From Burkholderiales bacterium (GTDB lineage: Bacteria; Pseudomonadota; Gammaproteobacteria; Burkholderiales; Burkholderiaceae_C): a stretch of 15,881 bases of DNA. Position 1 is the stretch's first letter, and each line of letters starts with the position of its first letter. Made by a program: the position numbers and the translations under genes. The stretch is from assembly GCA_016703325.1 (NCBI GenBank), contig JADJCH010000052.1, positions 1-15,881 on the forward strand. Reading direction: 5' to 3'. Below, piece after piece: positions 7,259 through 14,129 of this stretch. Below the pieces are notes generated by a model, which saw only the letters and a list, made by a program, of their open reading frames with translations, did not search any database and was not told the DNA's origin.

Positions 7259-7297
7259 GTCAGGTCTGGAGGTGATCCCTGGACGGAGCGCCGGCAC

Positions 7298-7501
7298 AGC
7301 GGCGATCCCATGGAATAGGAGGAAAAACGACTGGAAACAGATTCATCTTAGCGGGGGTATCCCCGGATGAATGGACCGCTCCAGAGGGCCGCCAGTGTGG
7401 CGTGACCAAGCGCCGTTAAGTCTGCACGATCGCCCCTGAACCGGGGGGGTGGGCAGCAACCGAAAGAAGGGGGAGCAGGAGGAAAACCGCCGCCGTGGTC
7501 T
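7298..7501 (-). promoter_or_regulatory. Intergenic region: end of the ped/exb array and presumed eps promoter
   Basis: About 200 bases separating the Bug gene stop from epsD, both on the minus strand, so it must end one transcript and start the other. On the minus strand the part next to the Bug stop (about 7465-7493) is pyrimidine-rich and poor in G, compatible with a Rho loading site; no intrinsic terminator was found. A G7 run lies at 7443-7449. TAAGAT on the minus strand, inside the inverted repeat at 7341-7372, is a possible -10 for epsD, but no convincing -35 is spaced correctly. Confidence 0.4.
7341..7372. repeat. 32-base interrupted inverted repeat upstream of epsD
   Basis: ATTCATC (7341-7347) pairs with GATGAAT (7366-7372), and inside it CGGGG (7352-7356) pairs with CCCCG (7361-7365) around GTAT. 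A TTAG bulge (7348-7351) sits on one side. Twelve pairs in 32 bases, about 85-115 bases before the epsD start, makes it a candidate operator or leader-RNA structure controlling the exopolysaccharide operon. It could also be a weak terminator for the upstream array. Confidence 0.5.
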
Positions 7502-8503
7502 TCAGTTTTGCGCCTTGGCCAGCCCCATGCGCTCCACCACGCGCCGTTCGGCGGCGAAGCTGTCTTTCATGGCGCGACCGTAGTCGTCGCTGCCGAGGTA
7601 GGCCGGCTCCTGGTCGTACTTGGCCAGTTCGGCCACATGGGCCGGGTCGAGCAGCGCGGCCTTGAAGGCGTCGTGCAGGATCTTGATGACCGCCGGCGGG
7701 GTGCCGCGCGGAGCCGCCAGGCCGTAGGGGGACATGGCGACGATGCCGTGGCCCAGTTCCTTGAGCGTGGGCACCTGCGGCCAGCGGCGGGTGCGGTGCT
7801 CGCCAAAGGTGACCAGCAGGCGCAGTTTGCCGCTGTCGACGAAGGGAGCAAACCCGTTGGAGTTGACGCCCACCATGACCTGACCGGAGCTGACGGCGAT
7901 CATCTGCTCGGCCGTGCCTTTGTACGGCACATGGATCCAGCTGAGGCCGCGCTGGTCGAAGAGTTCGTCCATCACCACATGCGGGGTGGTGCCTGCGCCG
8001 TTGGTGGCGATGGTGAGTTCTCCCGGGCGGGCCTTGGCGAAGGCAAAAAGGTCGTCCAGCGAGCGGAACGGGCTGGCCGCCGGGACGACGATGCCGAAGG
8101 TGACGCCGGTGAGCTGCAGGATGGGGGTGGTGTCGCGGATCGGATCCCACAGCACCTTCTGCACATGGGGGGCACGGAACACCGGCTGGGGCAGCTGGGC
8201 GATGGTGTAGCCATCCGGCGCGGCCTGCTGCAGCACCGGCATGGCCAGGGTGCCGCCGGCGCCGGAGCGGTTTTCGATCAGGACCTTCTGGCCCAGGCGC
8301 TGGCTGGCCAGTTCGGCCAGCACGCGCATGGTCAGGTCGGTGGCGCCGCCGGCGGGCCAGGGCACCCAGAGGGTGACCGGGCGGACCGGGAAACTCACCG
8401 GCGGCTGTGCCATCACATGGGCCGCGGCGGGGCCGAAGGCCAGGGCCGCCAGGCTGCCGAGCAGGTGGCGGCGGGCAGGGTTGGGAGGCTGCTGCTGTGT
8501 CAT
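7502..8503 (-). CDS. Bug-family (TctC-like) periplasmic solute-binding protein
   Basis: Member of the tripartite tricarboxylate transporter substrate-binding (Bug) family, very expanded in Burkholderiales; members bind carboxylates, amino acids or nicotinate-type ligands. The 333-residue precursor has a signal peptide with a twin-arginine-like start (PARRHLLGSLAALAFG). Then come the family segments FPVRPVTLWVPWPAGGATD, GQKVLIENRSGAGGT and APDGYTI, followed by the hinge segment VPYKGTAEQMIAVSSGQV. The ligand is not predictable. No TctA/TctB membrane genes lie nearby, which is common for Bug proteins. It begins four bases after the lipoprotein stop, so it is probably the last gene of the ped/exb array. 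That placement suggests an auxiliary binding or sensing role, but this is inference. Confidence 0.9.
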   Translation of the reverse strand: MTQQQPPNPARRHLLGSLAALAFGPAAAHVMAQPPVSFPVRPVTLWVPWPAGGATDLTMRVLAELASQRLGQKVLIENRSGAGGTLAMPVLQQAAPDGYTIAQLPQPVFRAPHVQKVLWDPIRDTTPILQLTGVTFGIVVPAASPFRSLDDLFAFAKARPGELTIATNGAGTTPHVVMDELFDQRGLSWIHVPYKGTAEQMIAVSSGQVMVGVNSNGFAPFVDSGKLRLLVTFGEHRTRRWPQVPTLKELGHGIVAMSPYGLAAPRGTPPAVIKILHDAFKAALLDPAHVAELAKYDQEPAYLGSDDYGRAMKDSFAAERRVVERMGLAKAQN

Positions 8504-8507
8504 CGCG

Positions 8508-9221
8508 TCATTCCCAGGCGACCAGTTCCAGCGTCTGTGTGCCGCCGGTCAGGAAGGTGGAGTTGGCCGGCTCGCTGCGCTCCACCCGCACCAGCCCGAC
8601 GCCCTTGCAGTACCACTCCAGGGTGGTCAGGGGCATGTCCTTCCAGCCCACCACCGGGTCGGCAAACAGGCGCAGGGTGGCCGTGCCCTTGACGCGCAGG
8701 CAGTCCGGGAACTCTCCGGCGGCGGTCTTGACCTTCTCACCGGTTGCCTCGATGACGTAGTTCATCGGGATGGCCGGGTGGCTGTGCTTGAGCTCGGGCG
8801 GGAACTCCTGGCGGCGGCGCAGCAGGTACGCCGTGGTGCTGCTGCGCCAGGTGGTCCCGACGGCGATGGGGGCCTTGAGCACGAAGCGGGGCTCCGGGTC
8901 CTGGCGGGGCAGGTCCTCCAGGTCGCTCTTGGAGGCGACGCGGTAGATGCCGCTGTCGTCGCTCTTGAGCCAGTAGTCCACGCCGGAGTCGCTGCGGCGG
9001 CGCCAGGTCTTGCCGCTGAGGGCCAGGTCCTCCGCGCCTACGGTGCTCAGGGTGATGAGTTCGCGCTCCTGGGTGTTGTTCTCCCACTCGCTGCTGACGC
9101 GGTAGGTCCAATGGTGTCCAGCATCCAGCGGGAACCAGCCCTCCCCCGGCTTGGGACCGCAGCCGCTCAGAGCACCGACAAACAGGGCCGGAACGGAGCC
9201 GAGGAGCAGAAGTCTGCGCAC
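8508..9221 (-). CDS. Uncharacterised outer-membrane-type lipoprotein
   Basis: A protein of about 237 residues with a clear lipoprotein signal: Arg-Arg, then a Leu/Val-rich core and the lipobox LSGC (Cys21). Position +2 is Gly, not Asp, so outer-membrane sorting is likely. The mature part is beta-rich with many Trp/Tyr and signature-like pieces: WTYRVSSEW, RRRSDSGVDYW, GIYRVASKS, the KTAAGEFPDCLRVKG segment and LEWYCKGVGLVRVE. I do not recognise a named family. A GTG at 9227 forms a GTGA overlap with the stop of the upstream gene. The GTG at 9221 is preferred because GGAG lies eight bases before it. Two cysteines after the lipobox (in PDCLRV and EWYCKG) could form a disulfide. Its operon position after the ExbB/ExbD-like genes suggests an envelope-spanning partner. 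Confidence 0.8.
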   Translation of the reverse strand: MRRLLLLGSVPALFVGALSGCGPKPGEGWFPLDAGHHWTYRVSSEWENNTQERELITLSTVGAEDLALSGKTWRRRSDSGVDYWLKSDDSGIYRVASKSDLEDLPRQDPEPRFVLKAPIAVGTTWRSSTTAYLLRRRQEFPPELKHSHPAIPMNYVIEATGEKVKTAAGEFPDCLRVKGTATLRLFADPVVGWKDMPLTTLEWYCKGVGLVRVERSEPANSTFLTGGTQTLELVAWE

Positions 9222-9223
9222 GC

Positions 9224-9727
9224 TCACTTCTCCGGCAGTTGTGGGGTGGGCAGATCGCGCACCTTGACGTTCTGCTCGTCCGCACCGGGGCGCAGCCAGC
9301 TGAGGTAGCCCTTGCCGCCGCGTTTGGGTTCGGTGGTGCCCATCTGGCTGACGCCCTGGCGGTTCTTCTTCATCGCTTCGCCGAGCAGAGCGTGCAGGTC
9401 CTTGGTGTAGGGCAGCCTGTAGGCGCGCGGCTGGGCGGTGGGCTTGCCGTTCTCGATGGCGTTGACCCAGACGAACAACGCGCCCTCCTTGCCCTTGGCC
9501 GGCTCTTCCACCACGGTGGCCAGCAGCACGAAGCGCTCCGGCAGCGCCTGGCGACTGGGCCAGCCCCACACCCCTTCCAGCGCGCTGTCGGCGAAGAAGT
9601 ACAACAGCGTGATGGCAGCCACCAGGCCGGCCTTGCGCCACACGCCCCAGCGGCTGGCCACCAGCGCCAGCCCGAGCACAAACAGCAGGGCCACAAAGGC
9701 CCAGAGCACCGAATCGGTGATCAGCAT
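9224..9727 (-). CDS. Uncharacterised two-helix membrane protein
   Basis: A 167-residue protein with two hydrophobic segments (about 6-25 and 33-53) and a soluble remainder. The remainder carries WGWPSRQALPERFVLLATVV, a FVWVNAIENGK strand and RAYRLPYTKDLHALLGEAM, then a Gly/Lys-rich tail. Helix charges (SRW...RK between the helices) predict a short cytoplasmic loop and a periplasmic C-terminal domain. I do not recognise the family. It begins five bases after the ExbD-like stop and its stop overlaps the downstream lipoprotein start, so co-translation with both is likely. Together with the lipoprotein it probably forms the envelope-facing part of the ExbB/ExbD-like assembly, inferred from position only. 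Confidence 0.78.
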   Translation of the reverse strand: MLITDSVLWAFVALLFVLGLALVASRWGVWRKAGLVAAITLLYFFADSALEGVWGWPSRQALPERFVLLATVVEEPAKGKEGALFVWVNAIENGKPTAQPRAYRLPYTKDLHALLGEAMKKNRQGVSQMGTTEPKRGGKGYLSWLRPGADEQNVKVRDLPTPQLPEK

Positions 9728-9732
9728 GACGT

Positions 9733-10335
9733 TCAGATCCTTTCCACCAGGGTCTTGGGCAGGGTGTTGACGGAGGTGACGTGGCCTTCCCGGTCGGTCG
9801 AGAAGCGCACCGCGGTGGCCTCGTCGCCCTTGCGGCCGAGGTTGACGCTGCCGTAGAACACCACCTCGGCGCGCGGGTTGACCTTGACCACGGAGATGCT
9901 CACCGGCACCGGCTCGCCGTTCTTGCTTTCGTAATAGAAGACGTTGACGGTGTATTCGCCGGGCGCGAAGCCGCGCAGCGTCACCACCTCCTGGTTGAGC
10001 GGGTTCACCACACTCTGACCGTTCACGACGATGCTGTCGTTGGCCACACCGCGGTCGTCGCGGTCCAGGTGCATCAGGCCGGATTCGCGCTGTCGGAACC
10101 ACACCAGGTTGCCCCCCGGATCCTGCACCCAGGTGTCGATGTCGTTGGGGTTCAGGTCCGGCCAGGTGACGGTGATGATGAACTCGGCCTTGGCGTCGAT
10201 GACACCGGTCTTGGCCTTGGGGTTCATGGCCACCAGCGCCACGGCGAACAGCAGCACGAAGATCAGCAGGGTGTTGAACAGGAGGTCGCTGAAGGGGTCG
10301 ATTTCGTCAGAGCGACGTTTGCGCAGCACAGCCAT
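9733..10335 (-). CDS. ExbD-like membrane protein with an unusual periplasmic beta domain
   Basis: A 200-residue protein with one membrane segment (about 18-37) preceded by a basic N-terminus. The segment DPFSDLLFNTLLIF matches the ExbD/TolR helix, with Asp17 at the position of the conserved protonatable Asp. The rest is periplasmic but does not look like the usual ExbD/TolR domain. VTWPDLNPNDIDTWVQDPGG (56-75) and GEYTVNVFYYES (126-137) instead resemble the beta-sandwich found in DUF2135/YfaP-like proteins. It follows the ExbB-like gene by 15 bases, as expected for a proton-channel pair that converts proton-motive force into periplasmic movement. The assignment of the helix is good; the DUF2135-like resemblance is a weak visual match. 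Confidence 0.78.
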   Translation of the reverse strand: MAVLRKRRSDEIDPFSDLLFNTLLIFVLLFAVALVAMNPKAKTGVIDAKAEFIITVTWPDLNPNDIDTWVQDPGGNLVWFRQRESGLMHLDRDDRGVANDSIVVNGQSVVNPLNQEVVTLRGFAPGEYTVNVFYYESKNGEPVPVSISVVKVNPRAEVVFYGSVNLGRKGDEATAVRFSTDREGHVTSVNTLPKTLVERI

Positions 10336-10350
10336 GGTGGAGCGGGCCCT

Positions 10351-11025
10351 TCAGCGGGTGCTGTCCAGGATGTCGGCCGCCAGCCGGTCGGCCAGGCGGT
10401 CCAGCAGCAGCAGCTGCAGGCCCAGCCAGAGGTTGGCGATCAGCCCGACCAGGGTGGTGTACAGCGCGATGGCCATGCCGGAGGTCATCTGCTGCAGCAG
10501 CTGTTGCACCTCGGCCAGCTCAAAGCTCTGCGACTTGCCCAGCTGGGTGGACATGACGATGAAGCCCACCACGGTGCCCAGCAGGCCGAGCTTGATGGTG
10601 GCAGCGCAGAACCACCAGGCCGTCTCGTGCGAGCCGTGGCTGCGCTCGGCCAGCAGCTGGGTGGCCTCCGGCTGGGCGCGGGCCAGGTCGTCCAGGTAGG
10701 CGCGCCGCCAGGGCCCGGCGGGCGACTGAGCCTCGGACCGCAGCGTCCAGGCGCGATGGCCACACCAGCCGGTCACCACCACCGCCAGGGCCACGATGGC
10801 CATGCTGATGCCGCTGGGATCGCCGTCGATCAGGCTGCGCCACCAGCCGTGTTCCTGCATCCACCAGGCGGCAAACAGCATCAACCCGCCCATCAGCGAC
10901 CAGGCCCAGAAGAGCCGCTCAGCCACCTGCGGCAGCGGCAGCCGGCTCGGGGCCTGGGGATCAAATTCGGCCGGCAGCCCGGCCGCCGCGCGGGACTGGC
11001 CGCGCAGGATCATCCATAAACGCAT
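10351..11025 (-). CDS. MotA/TolQ/ExbB-family proton channel subunit
   Basis: Inner-membrane protein of 224 residues with four predicted helices at about 38-57, 72-94, 137-160 and 182-208. The last two carry the ExbB/TolQ signature: LGLLGTVVGFIVMSTQLG (147-163), then MTSGMAIALYTTLVGLIANL (180-199), including the Thr-Thr of the proton path. The segment between helices 2 and 3 (95-135) is the expected cytoplasmic loop. It differs from E. coli ExbB in having an extra N-terminal hydrophobic helix. Two tandem ATGs (11028, 11025) overlap or abut the pedC stop (TGATG). GGAGG at 11032-11036 fits 11025 best (six-base spacing). The coupling to pedC puts this proton channel in the same transcript as the ABC transporter. 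No TonB-like gene is in view. Confidence 0.87.
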   Translation of the reverse strand: MRLWMILRGQSRAAAGLPAEFDPQAPSRLPLPQVAERLFWAWSLMGGLMLFAAWWMQEHGWWRSLIDGDPSGISMAIVALAVVVTGWCGHRAWTLRSEAQSPAGPWRRAYLDDLARAQPEATQLLAERSHGSHETAWWFCAATIKLGLLGTVVGFIVMSTQLGKSQSFELAEVQQLLQQMTSGMAIALYTTLVGLIANLWLGLQLLLLDRLADRLAADILDSTR

Positions 11026-11027
11026 CA

Positions 11028-11864
11028 TCAACCTCCGGCCGGGCCTGGCGGGCCGCCGCGCTTGGTCAAGGCCCCGAAGCCACGCTGCGGGTCATAGCCC
11101 CAGCTGGCGGCGATGAAACACAGCGCCAGCGTACCCAACACGATCCAGGGCGACAGGCCCGGGTCCTTGCCGTACATCGCGTAGCGCAGCCACTCCACCG
11201 CATGGGTGAAGGGATTGAAGCGGGCGATCTGGTAGACCCAGGCGGCACCGGACTCCTCCAGCTTCCACAGCGGGTAGAGCGCGGTGGACATGAAGTACAT
11301 CGGGAAGATGACGAAGTTCATCGTCCCGGCAAAGTTCTCCAGCTGCTTGACGTACACCGACAGCAGCAGGCCCAGCGCACCCAGCAGCAGCGCGGCACTG
11401 ACGGCGGCCAGCAGCACATGGGGAGTCTGCGGCCCGATCAGAGGCAGCTCGGTGCCGATCAGCCAGGCCACCACCACGAAAGCCAGCGCCTGCGCCAGCG
11501 ACAGCACCGCCGTGGCGCAAAGTTTGGCGAACAGGATCCACCAGCGCGGCAACGGCGCGGTCAACAGCAGGCGCATCAGGCCCATCTCGCGGTCGTAGAC
11601 CATCGCCAGGCTGGACTGCATGCCGTTGAACAGCAGCACCATGCCGATCAGGCCCGGCGCGATGTAGACGTCGTAGGCGATGTAGGTGTCGTACGGCTCG
11701 GCAATGGCCATGCCGAAGACGTTGCGAAAACCCGCCGCAAACACCGCCAGCCAGAGCAGCGGGCGCACCAGCGCGGAGACGAGCCGGCCGGTCTGGCGAC
11801 TGAACTTCATCAGCTCGCGCGCGACGATGGCCCACAGGGCCTGGAGAGCATGACCGACCCTCAT
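11028..11864 (-). CDS. pedC: ABC-2 type permease, PedC-like (PQQ-dependent alcohol dehydrogenase cluster)
   Basis: Inner-membrane permease of 278 residues with about six helices and ABC-2 hallmarks. These are an N-terminal amphipathic segment (ARELMKFSRQTGRLVSALVR), the coupling-helix motif VYDREMGLMRLLLTAPLPRW (89-108), and the C-terminal FNPFTHAVEWLRYAMYG (216-232). This fits the permease family described from phenylethanol (ped) and other PQQ-dependent alcohol oxidation clusters. It should pair with the ATPase encoded at 14130-14864. In Pseudomonas putida the related PedA1A2BC transporter has been linked to lanthanide-dependent growth, so a metal- or cofactor-related substrate is possible. 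The start ATG (11864) overlaps the upstream stop as ATGA, with AAGGTG before it. Confidence 0.87.
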   Translation of the reverse strand: MRVGHALQALWAIVARELMKFSRQTGRLVSALVRPLLWLAVFAAGFRNVFGMAIAEPYDTYIAYDVYIAPGLIGMVLLFNGMQSSLAMVYDREMGLMRLLLTAPLPRWWILFAKLCATAVLSLAQALAFVVVAWLIGTELPLIGPQTPHVLLAAVSAALLLGALGLLLSVYVKQLENFAGTMNFVIFPMYFMSTALYPLWKLEESGAAWVYQIARFNPFTHAVEWLRYAMYGKDPGLSPWIVLGTLALCFIAASWGYDPQRGFGALTKRGGPPGPAGG

Positions 11865-13036
11865 CGCGTCACCTTGCACAGCTTTTCGGGCGCATCCGCA
11901 CCGACCGTGTCCAGGTTGTTGCGGGGATGCAGGATGCCCTCCACCGGCGCGCTGCCGATGACCCCCTGGCCATCCGTGAGCAGCAGCGGCTGGCGCAGCT
12001 GGCCGTCCCAGGGACGGAAACTCATCGGCACACCCTGGGAGCCATCCACTTCGCCTTCAGCCAGTGACTTGTGCACGGCGGCCGCAGGGCCCTTGGGAGC
12101 GGCCACCACCGCGGCGGCCAGGGCCTTGCCGGCCAGCCAGGCGGTCCAGTCCGCGGCGCTGATGGGGCGTTTGGCCTCGCGGGCAAAGCGCCGGCTCACC
12201 TGCGGGGCGCCGTAGCGCTCGAACTGCGCATGCCAGGCCACCGCCACCAGGCCGGCATCACCCACCACCGGCCGCGGTGTGGCGGTGCGGTAAGGCAGCG
12301 TGCGGGCAAACTCACCGTCCGTGTCCACCACCCAGACCACGTCATGGCCGCCCTGGGTGAGCAGCAGCGGGTTGGCCAGGTCGCGTTCACGCGGGTCGCC
12401 GGAGAGTTTGAAGGGTTTGCTGGCGGTGACCTTGAGGCCGTAACGCTTCAACGCCGCCTGCACCACGGCAGCACGTTCGGCATCGGCGGGTGTCGGACCG
12501 GTGAGCAGCAGCACCTGCATCCACTTGCGCGACACCAGGGTCTGCGCCAGCGCGTCGGCGCGCATGCGCTCGCTCGGGGTGACGTGGTACAGGCGCGGCC
12601 GGCAGTCCTGCTGGCGCAGGCGGTCACCGGCGGCGCTGAGGTTGAGCACCGGCAGCTTGACCGCGTCGGCCACCGCCAGCGTGGCGTCGGCAGGCAGGTC
12701 GGTGAACAGGGCCACCGCCCCGCCCTTCTCGGCCTTCAGTGCCGCTGCCTTGGCCTGCGCTGCGTCGGTCACGGTGACGGTCTCCAGTGCCAGGCTGGCC
12801 CCGGCGGATTCGAGCTCCAGGCGCGATTCCTTGATGGCCGCCGCCAGGCCGTCGGTCACCGCGCCGGTGGGATGGCCCAGGTAGGCCCGTTCCACCCGGC
12901 TGCGCTCCAGCCGCGGGTCATCGGCGGGCAGCAGCAGCACGGCCTTGAAGGCGGCGGCCTGCGCCAGGCCGGCCGCGCCGAACAGCGCCAGCGCCAGTGC
13001 AGTTGGGGCCCGAGCGAATGCGGTGAATCGGATCAT
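11861..13036 (-). CDS. Periplasmic ABC substrate-binding protein of the PQQ-alcohol dehydrogenase system type
   Basis: A 391-residue precursor with a signal peptide (cleavage near AGLAQA, residue 27) and a type I periplasmic-binding fold (Peripla_BP_6-like). Segments include AVALFTDLPADATLAVADAV, VLNLSAAGDRLRQQDC, RKWMQVLLLTGPTPADAERA, HDVVWVVDTDGEFARTLPYR and SRRFAREAKRPISAADWTAW. Gene order (propeller, binding protein, PedC permease) matches the ABC system described with PQQ-dependent dehydrogenases. Two cysteines (145 and 387) could form a disulfide. The ligand is unknown. Its ATG overlaps the propeller stop as ATGA, and its own stop overlaps the pedC start, so these three should be made at matched levels. 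A binding protein serving an exporter-type permease is mechanistically unusual. Confidence 0.86.
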   Translation of the reverse strand: MIRFTAFARAPTALALALFGAAGLAQAAAFKAVLLLPADDPRLERSRVERAYLGHPTGAVTDGLAAAIKESRLELESAGASLALETVTVTDAAQAKAAALKAEKGGAVALFTDLPADATLAVADAVKLPVLNLSAAGDRLRQQDCRPRLYHVTPSERMRADALAQTLVSRKWMQVLLLTGPTPADAERAAVVQAALKRYGLKVTASKPFKLSGDPRERDLANPLLLTQGGHDVVWVVDTDGEFARTLPYRTATPRPVVGDAGLVAVAWHAQFERYGAPQVSRRFAREAKRPISAADWTAWLAGKALAAAVVAAPKGPAAAVHKSLAEGEVDGSQGVPMSFRPWDGQLRQPLLLTDGQGVIGSAPVEGILHPRNNLDTVGADAPEKLCKVTR

Positions 13037-14022
13037 TCCGCAATCACCACGCCATAGGGCACGCGGCCGACGGCAATCGTCTTGAGGGCCTTGGCCGCAG
13101 GCACGTCGATGATGGTGAGGTCATCGGACAGGCCGTTGACCACGTAGAGCCGGTCCTCGGCCCGGTTGAGCGTCACGCCCCAGGCGCGCTTGCCGGCCAG
13201 CACCAGCTTGTCCACCTTGCGGCCGGCGACATCAACGAAAGCGACATGGTTCGCCTTGCCCAGCGCCACGAAGGCGCGTTTGCCGTCCGCCGTCATCGTG
13301 ATGCCCACCGGGGTGATGTCGGCCGCACGCGCGCCCTTGACCTCGAACTTCACCGTCCCCAGCACGCTGTGGTCCTGGGTGGAGAGGACGGTGACGCTGG
13401 CGGCCAGCTCGTTGGTGACCCAGAGCTGGCGGCCGTCCGGCGTGAGCGCAAAACGCCGCGGGCGTTTGCCGACCTGCACGTTCTTGACCACCTTGCCGCT
13501 GGCCACGTCGATCACGTGCACCAGGCTGGCCACCTCGGAGGTGACGTAGACCGTCTTGCCGTCCGCACTGACCTTGACGCCCTCGGGCTCCTTGCCCACC
13601 TCGATGCCCTGGGTGCGTTTGCCGCTGGCCAGGTCGACGATGCCGAGTTCGCCATCCTCCTCGTTGCTGACGTAGAGGGTCTTGCCGTCCGGGCTGAGGT
13701 CGAAGGCCTCGGGGTCTTCGCCCAGCGACACGCGCCGCAGCGACTTGCGGGTGGCCAGGTCGATCACATCCAGCTGGCCGGAGTCGCCGCAGGCGGTCAT
13801 CAGCTGCTTGCGATCGGCCGACAGCGCCATGTGGCGCGGGCGCTTGCAGGTCGGGATGTGGCCGACGACGGACTGGGTCTTGACATCGACGATGGCCAGG
13901 GCGTTGTCTTTTTCGCTGGACACATAGGCCAGCTGGGCCTGGGCCGACACGGCCGAGACCGTCAGGCCGGTCGTCAGCAGGAAGGCTTGCAGCGGGCGGG
14001 CCGTCCGGTGGGTGCGGTTCAT
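13033..14022 (-). CDS. Periplasmic YVTN-type beta-propeller protein (PQQ catabolism-associated)
   Basis: A 329-residue precursor with a signal peptide (cleavage after SAQA, residue 29). It has about seven repeats of roughly 42 residues, each with a D-G-K-x-L/V-Y/W-V-x-N/S core: SPDGKTLYVSNEEDGELGIV, SADGKTVYVTSEV, TPDGRQLWVTNELAASVTVL, TADGKRAFVALGKANHVAFV. This forms a seven-bladed propeller. The family accompanies the ABC transporter in PQQ-dependent alcohol oxidation clusters; its biochemical role is not established, and binding of a cofactor, metal or protein partner is possible. A good ribosome-binding site (AGGAG, nine bases before the ATG) and a 107-base upstream gap suggest independent translation and possibly an internal promoter. 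Confidence 0.87.
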   Translation of the reverse strand: MNRTHRTARPLQAFLLTTGLTVSAVSAQAQLAYVSSEKDNALAIVDVKTQSVVGHIPTCKRPRHMALSADRKQLMTACGDSGQLDVIDLATRKSLRRVSLGEDPEAFDLSPDGKTLYVSNEEDGELGIVDLASGKRTQGIEVGKEPEGVKVSADGKTVYVTSEVASLVHVIDVASGKVVKNVQVGKRPRRFALTPDGRQLWVTNELAASVTVLSTQDHSVLGTVKFEVKGARAADITPVGITMTADGKRAFVALGKANHVAFVDVAGRKVDKLVLAGKRAWGVTLNRAEDRLYVVNGLSDDLTIIDVPAAKALKTIAVGRVPYGVVIAE

Positions 14023-14129
14023 CTGAGCTGTCTCCTATGGATGCGGCCCACATCCGGTGGGCCTGAGGGCCGTGGACTTGGCACAGCCGTATCGAATCGA
14101 ACACGCGCGCGATGTTCTGGGCGCCCGGG
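14023..14129 (-). other. Largest gap inside the ped/exb array, with a hairpin
   Basis: This 107-base spacer between the ATPase stop and the propeller start is the only sizeable break in the array. GGCCCAC (14045-14051) pairs with GTGGGCC (14057-14063) around a five-base loop, without a following T-run. It may be an RNA-stability or processing element, or part of an internal promoter. No clear -35/-10 pair was found on the minus strand. Confidence 0.35.

Noticed and set aside
5210..7318. Open frame of about 700 codons on the plus strand opposite epsE and epsD
   Set aside because: Antisense shadow caused by GC-rich codon use; the opposite strand encodes recognisable EpsE and EpsD, and this translation has no domain.
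9781..11019. Plus-strand frame of 412 codons opposite the ExbB- and ExbD-like genes
   Set aside because: Covers two well-supported minus-strand genes; composition is His/Gln/Gly-rich with no motif.
9733..11025. Zorya-type (ZorA/ZorB) anti-phage motor
   Set aside because: The channel pair is of the ExbB/ExbD type, the partner has no OmpA-like peptidoglycan-binding domain, and no ZorC/ZorD/ZorE genes are nearby; the neighbours are transport genes.
14078..14094. TTGGCAC resembling the -24 element of a sigma-54 promoter
   Set aside because: It lies on the plus strand, pointing away from the propeller gene, and the -12 GC element is missing.
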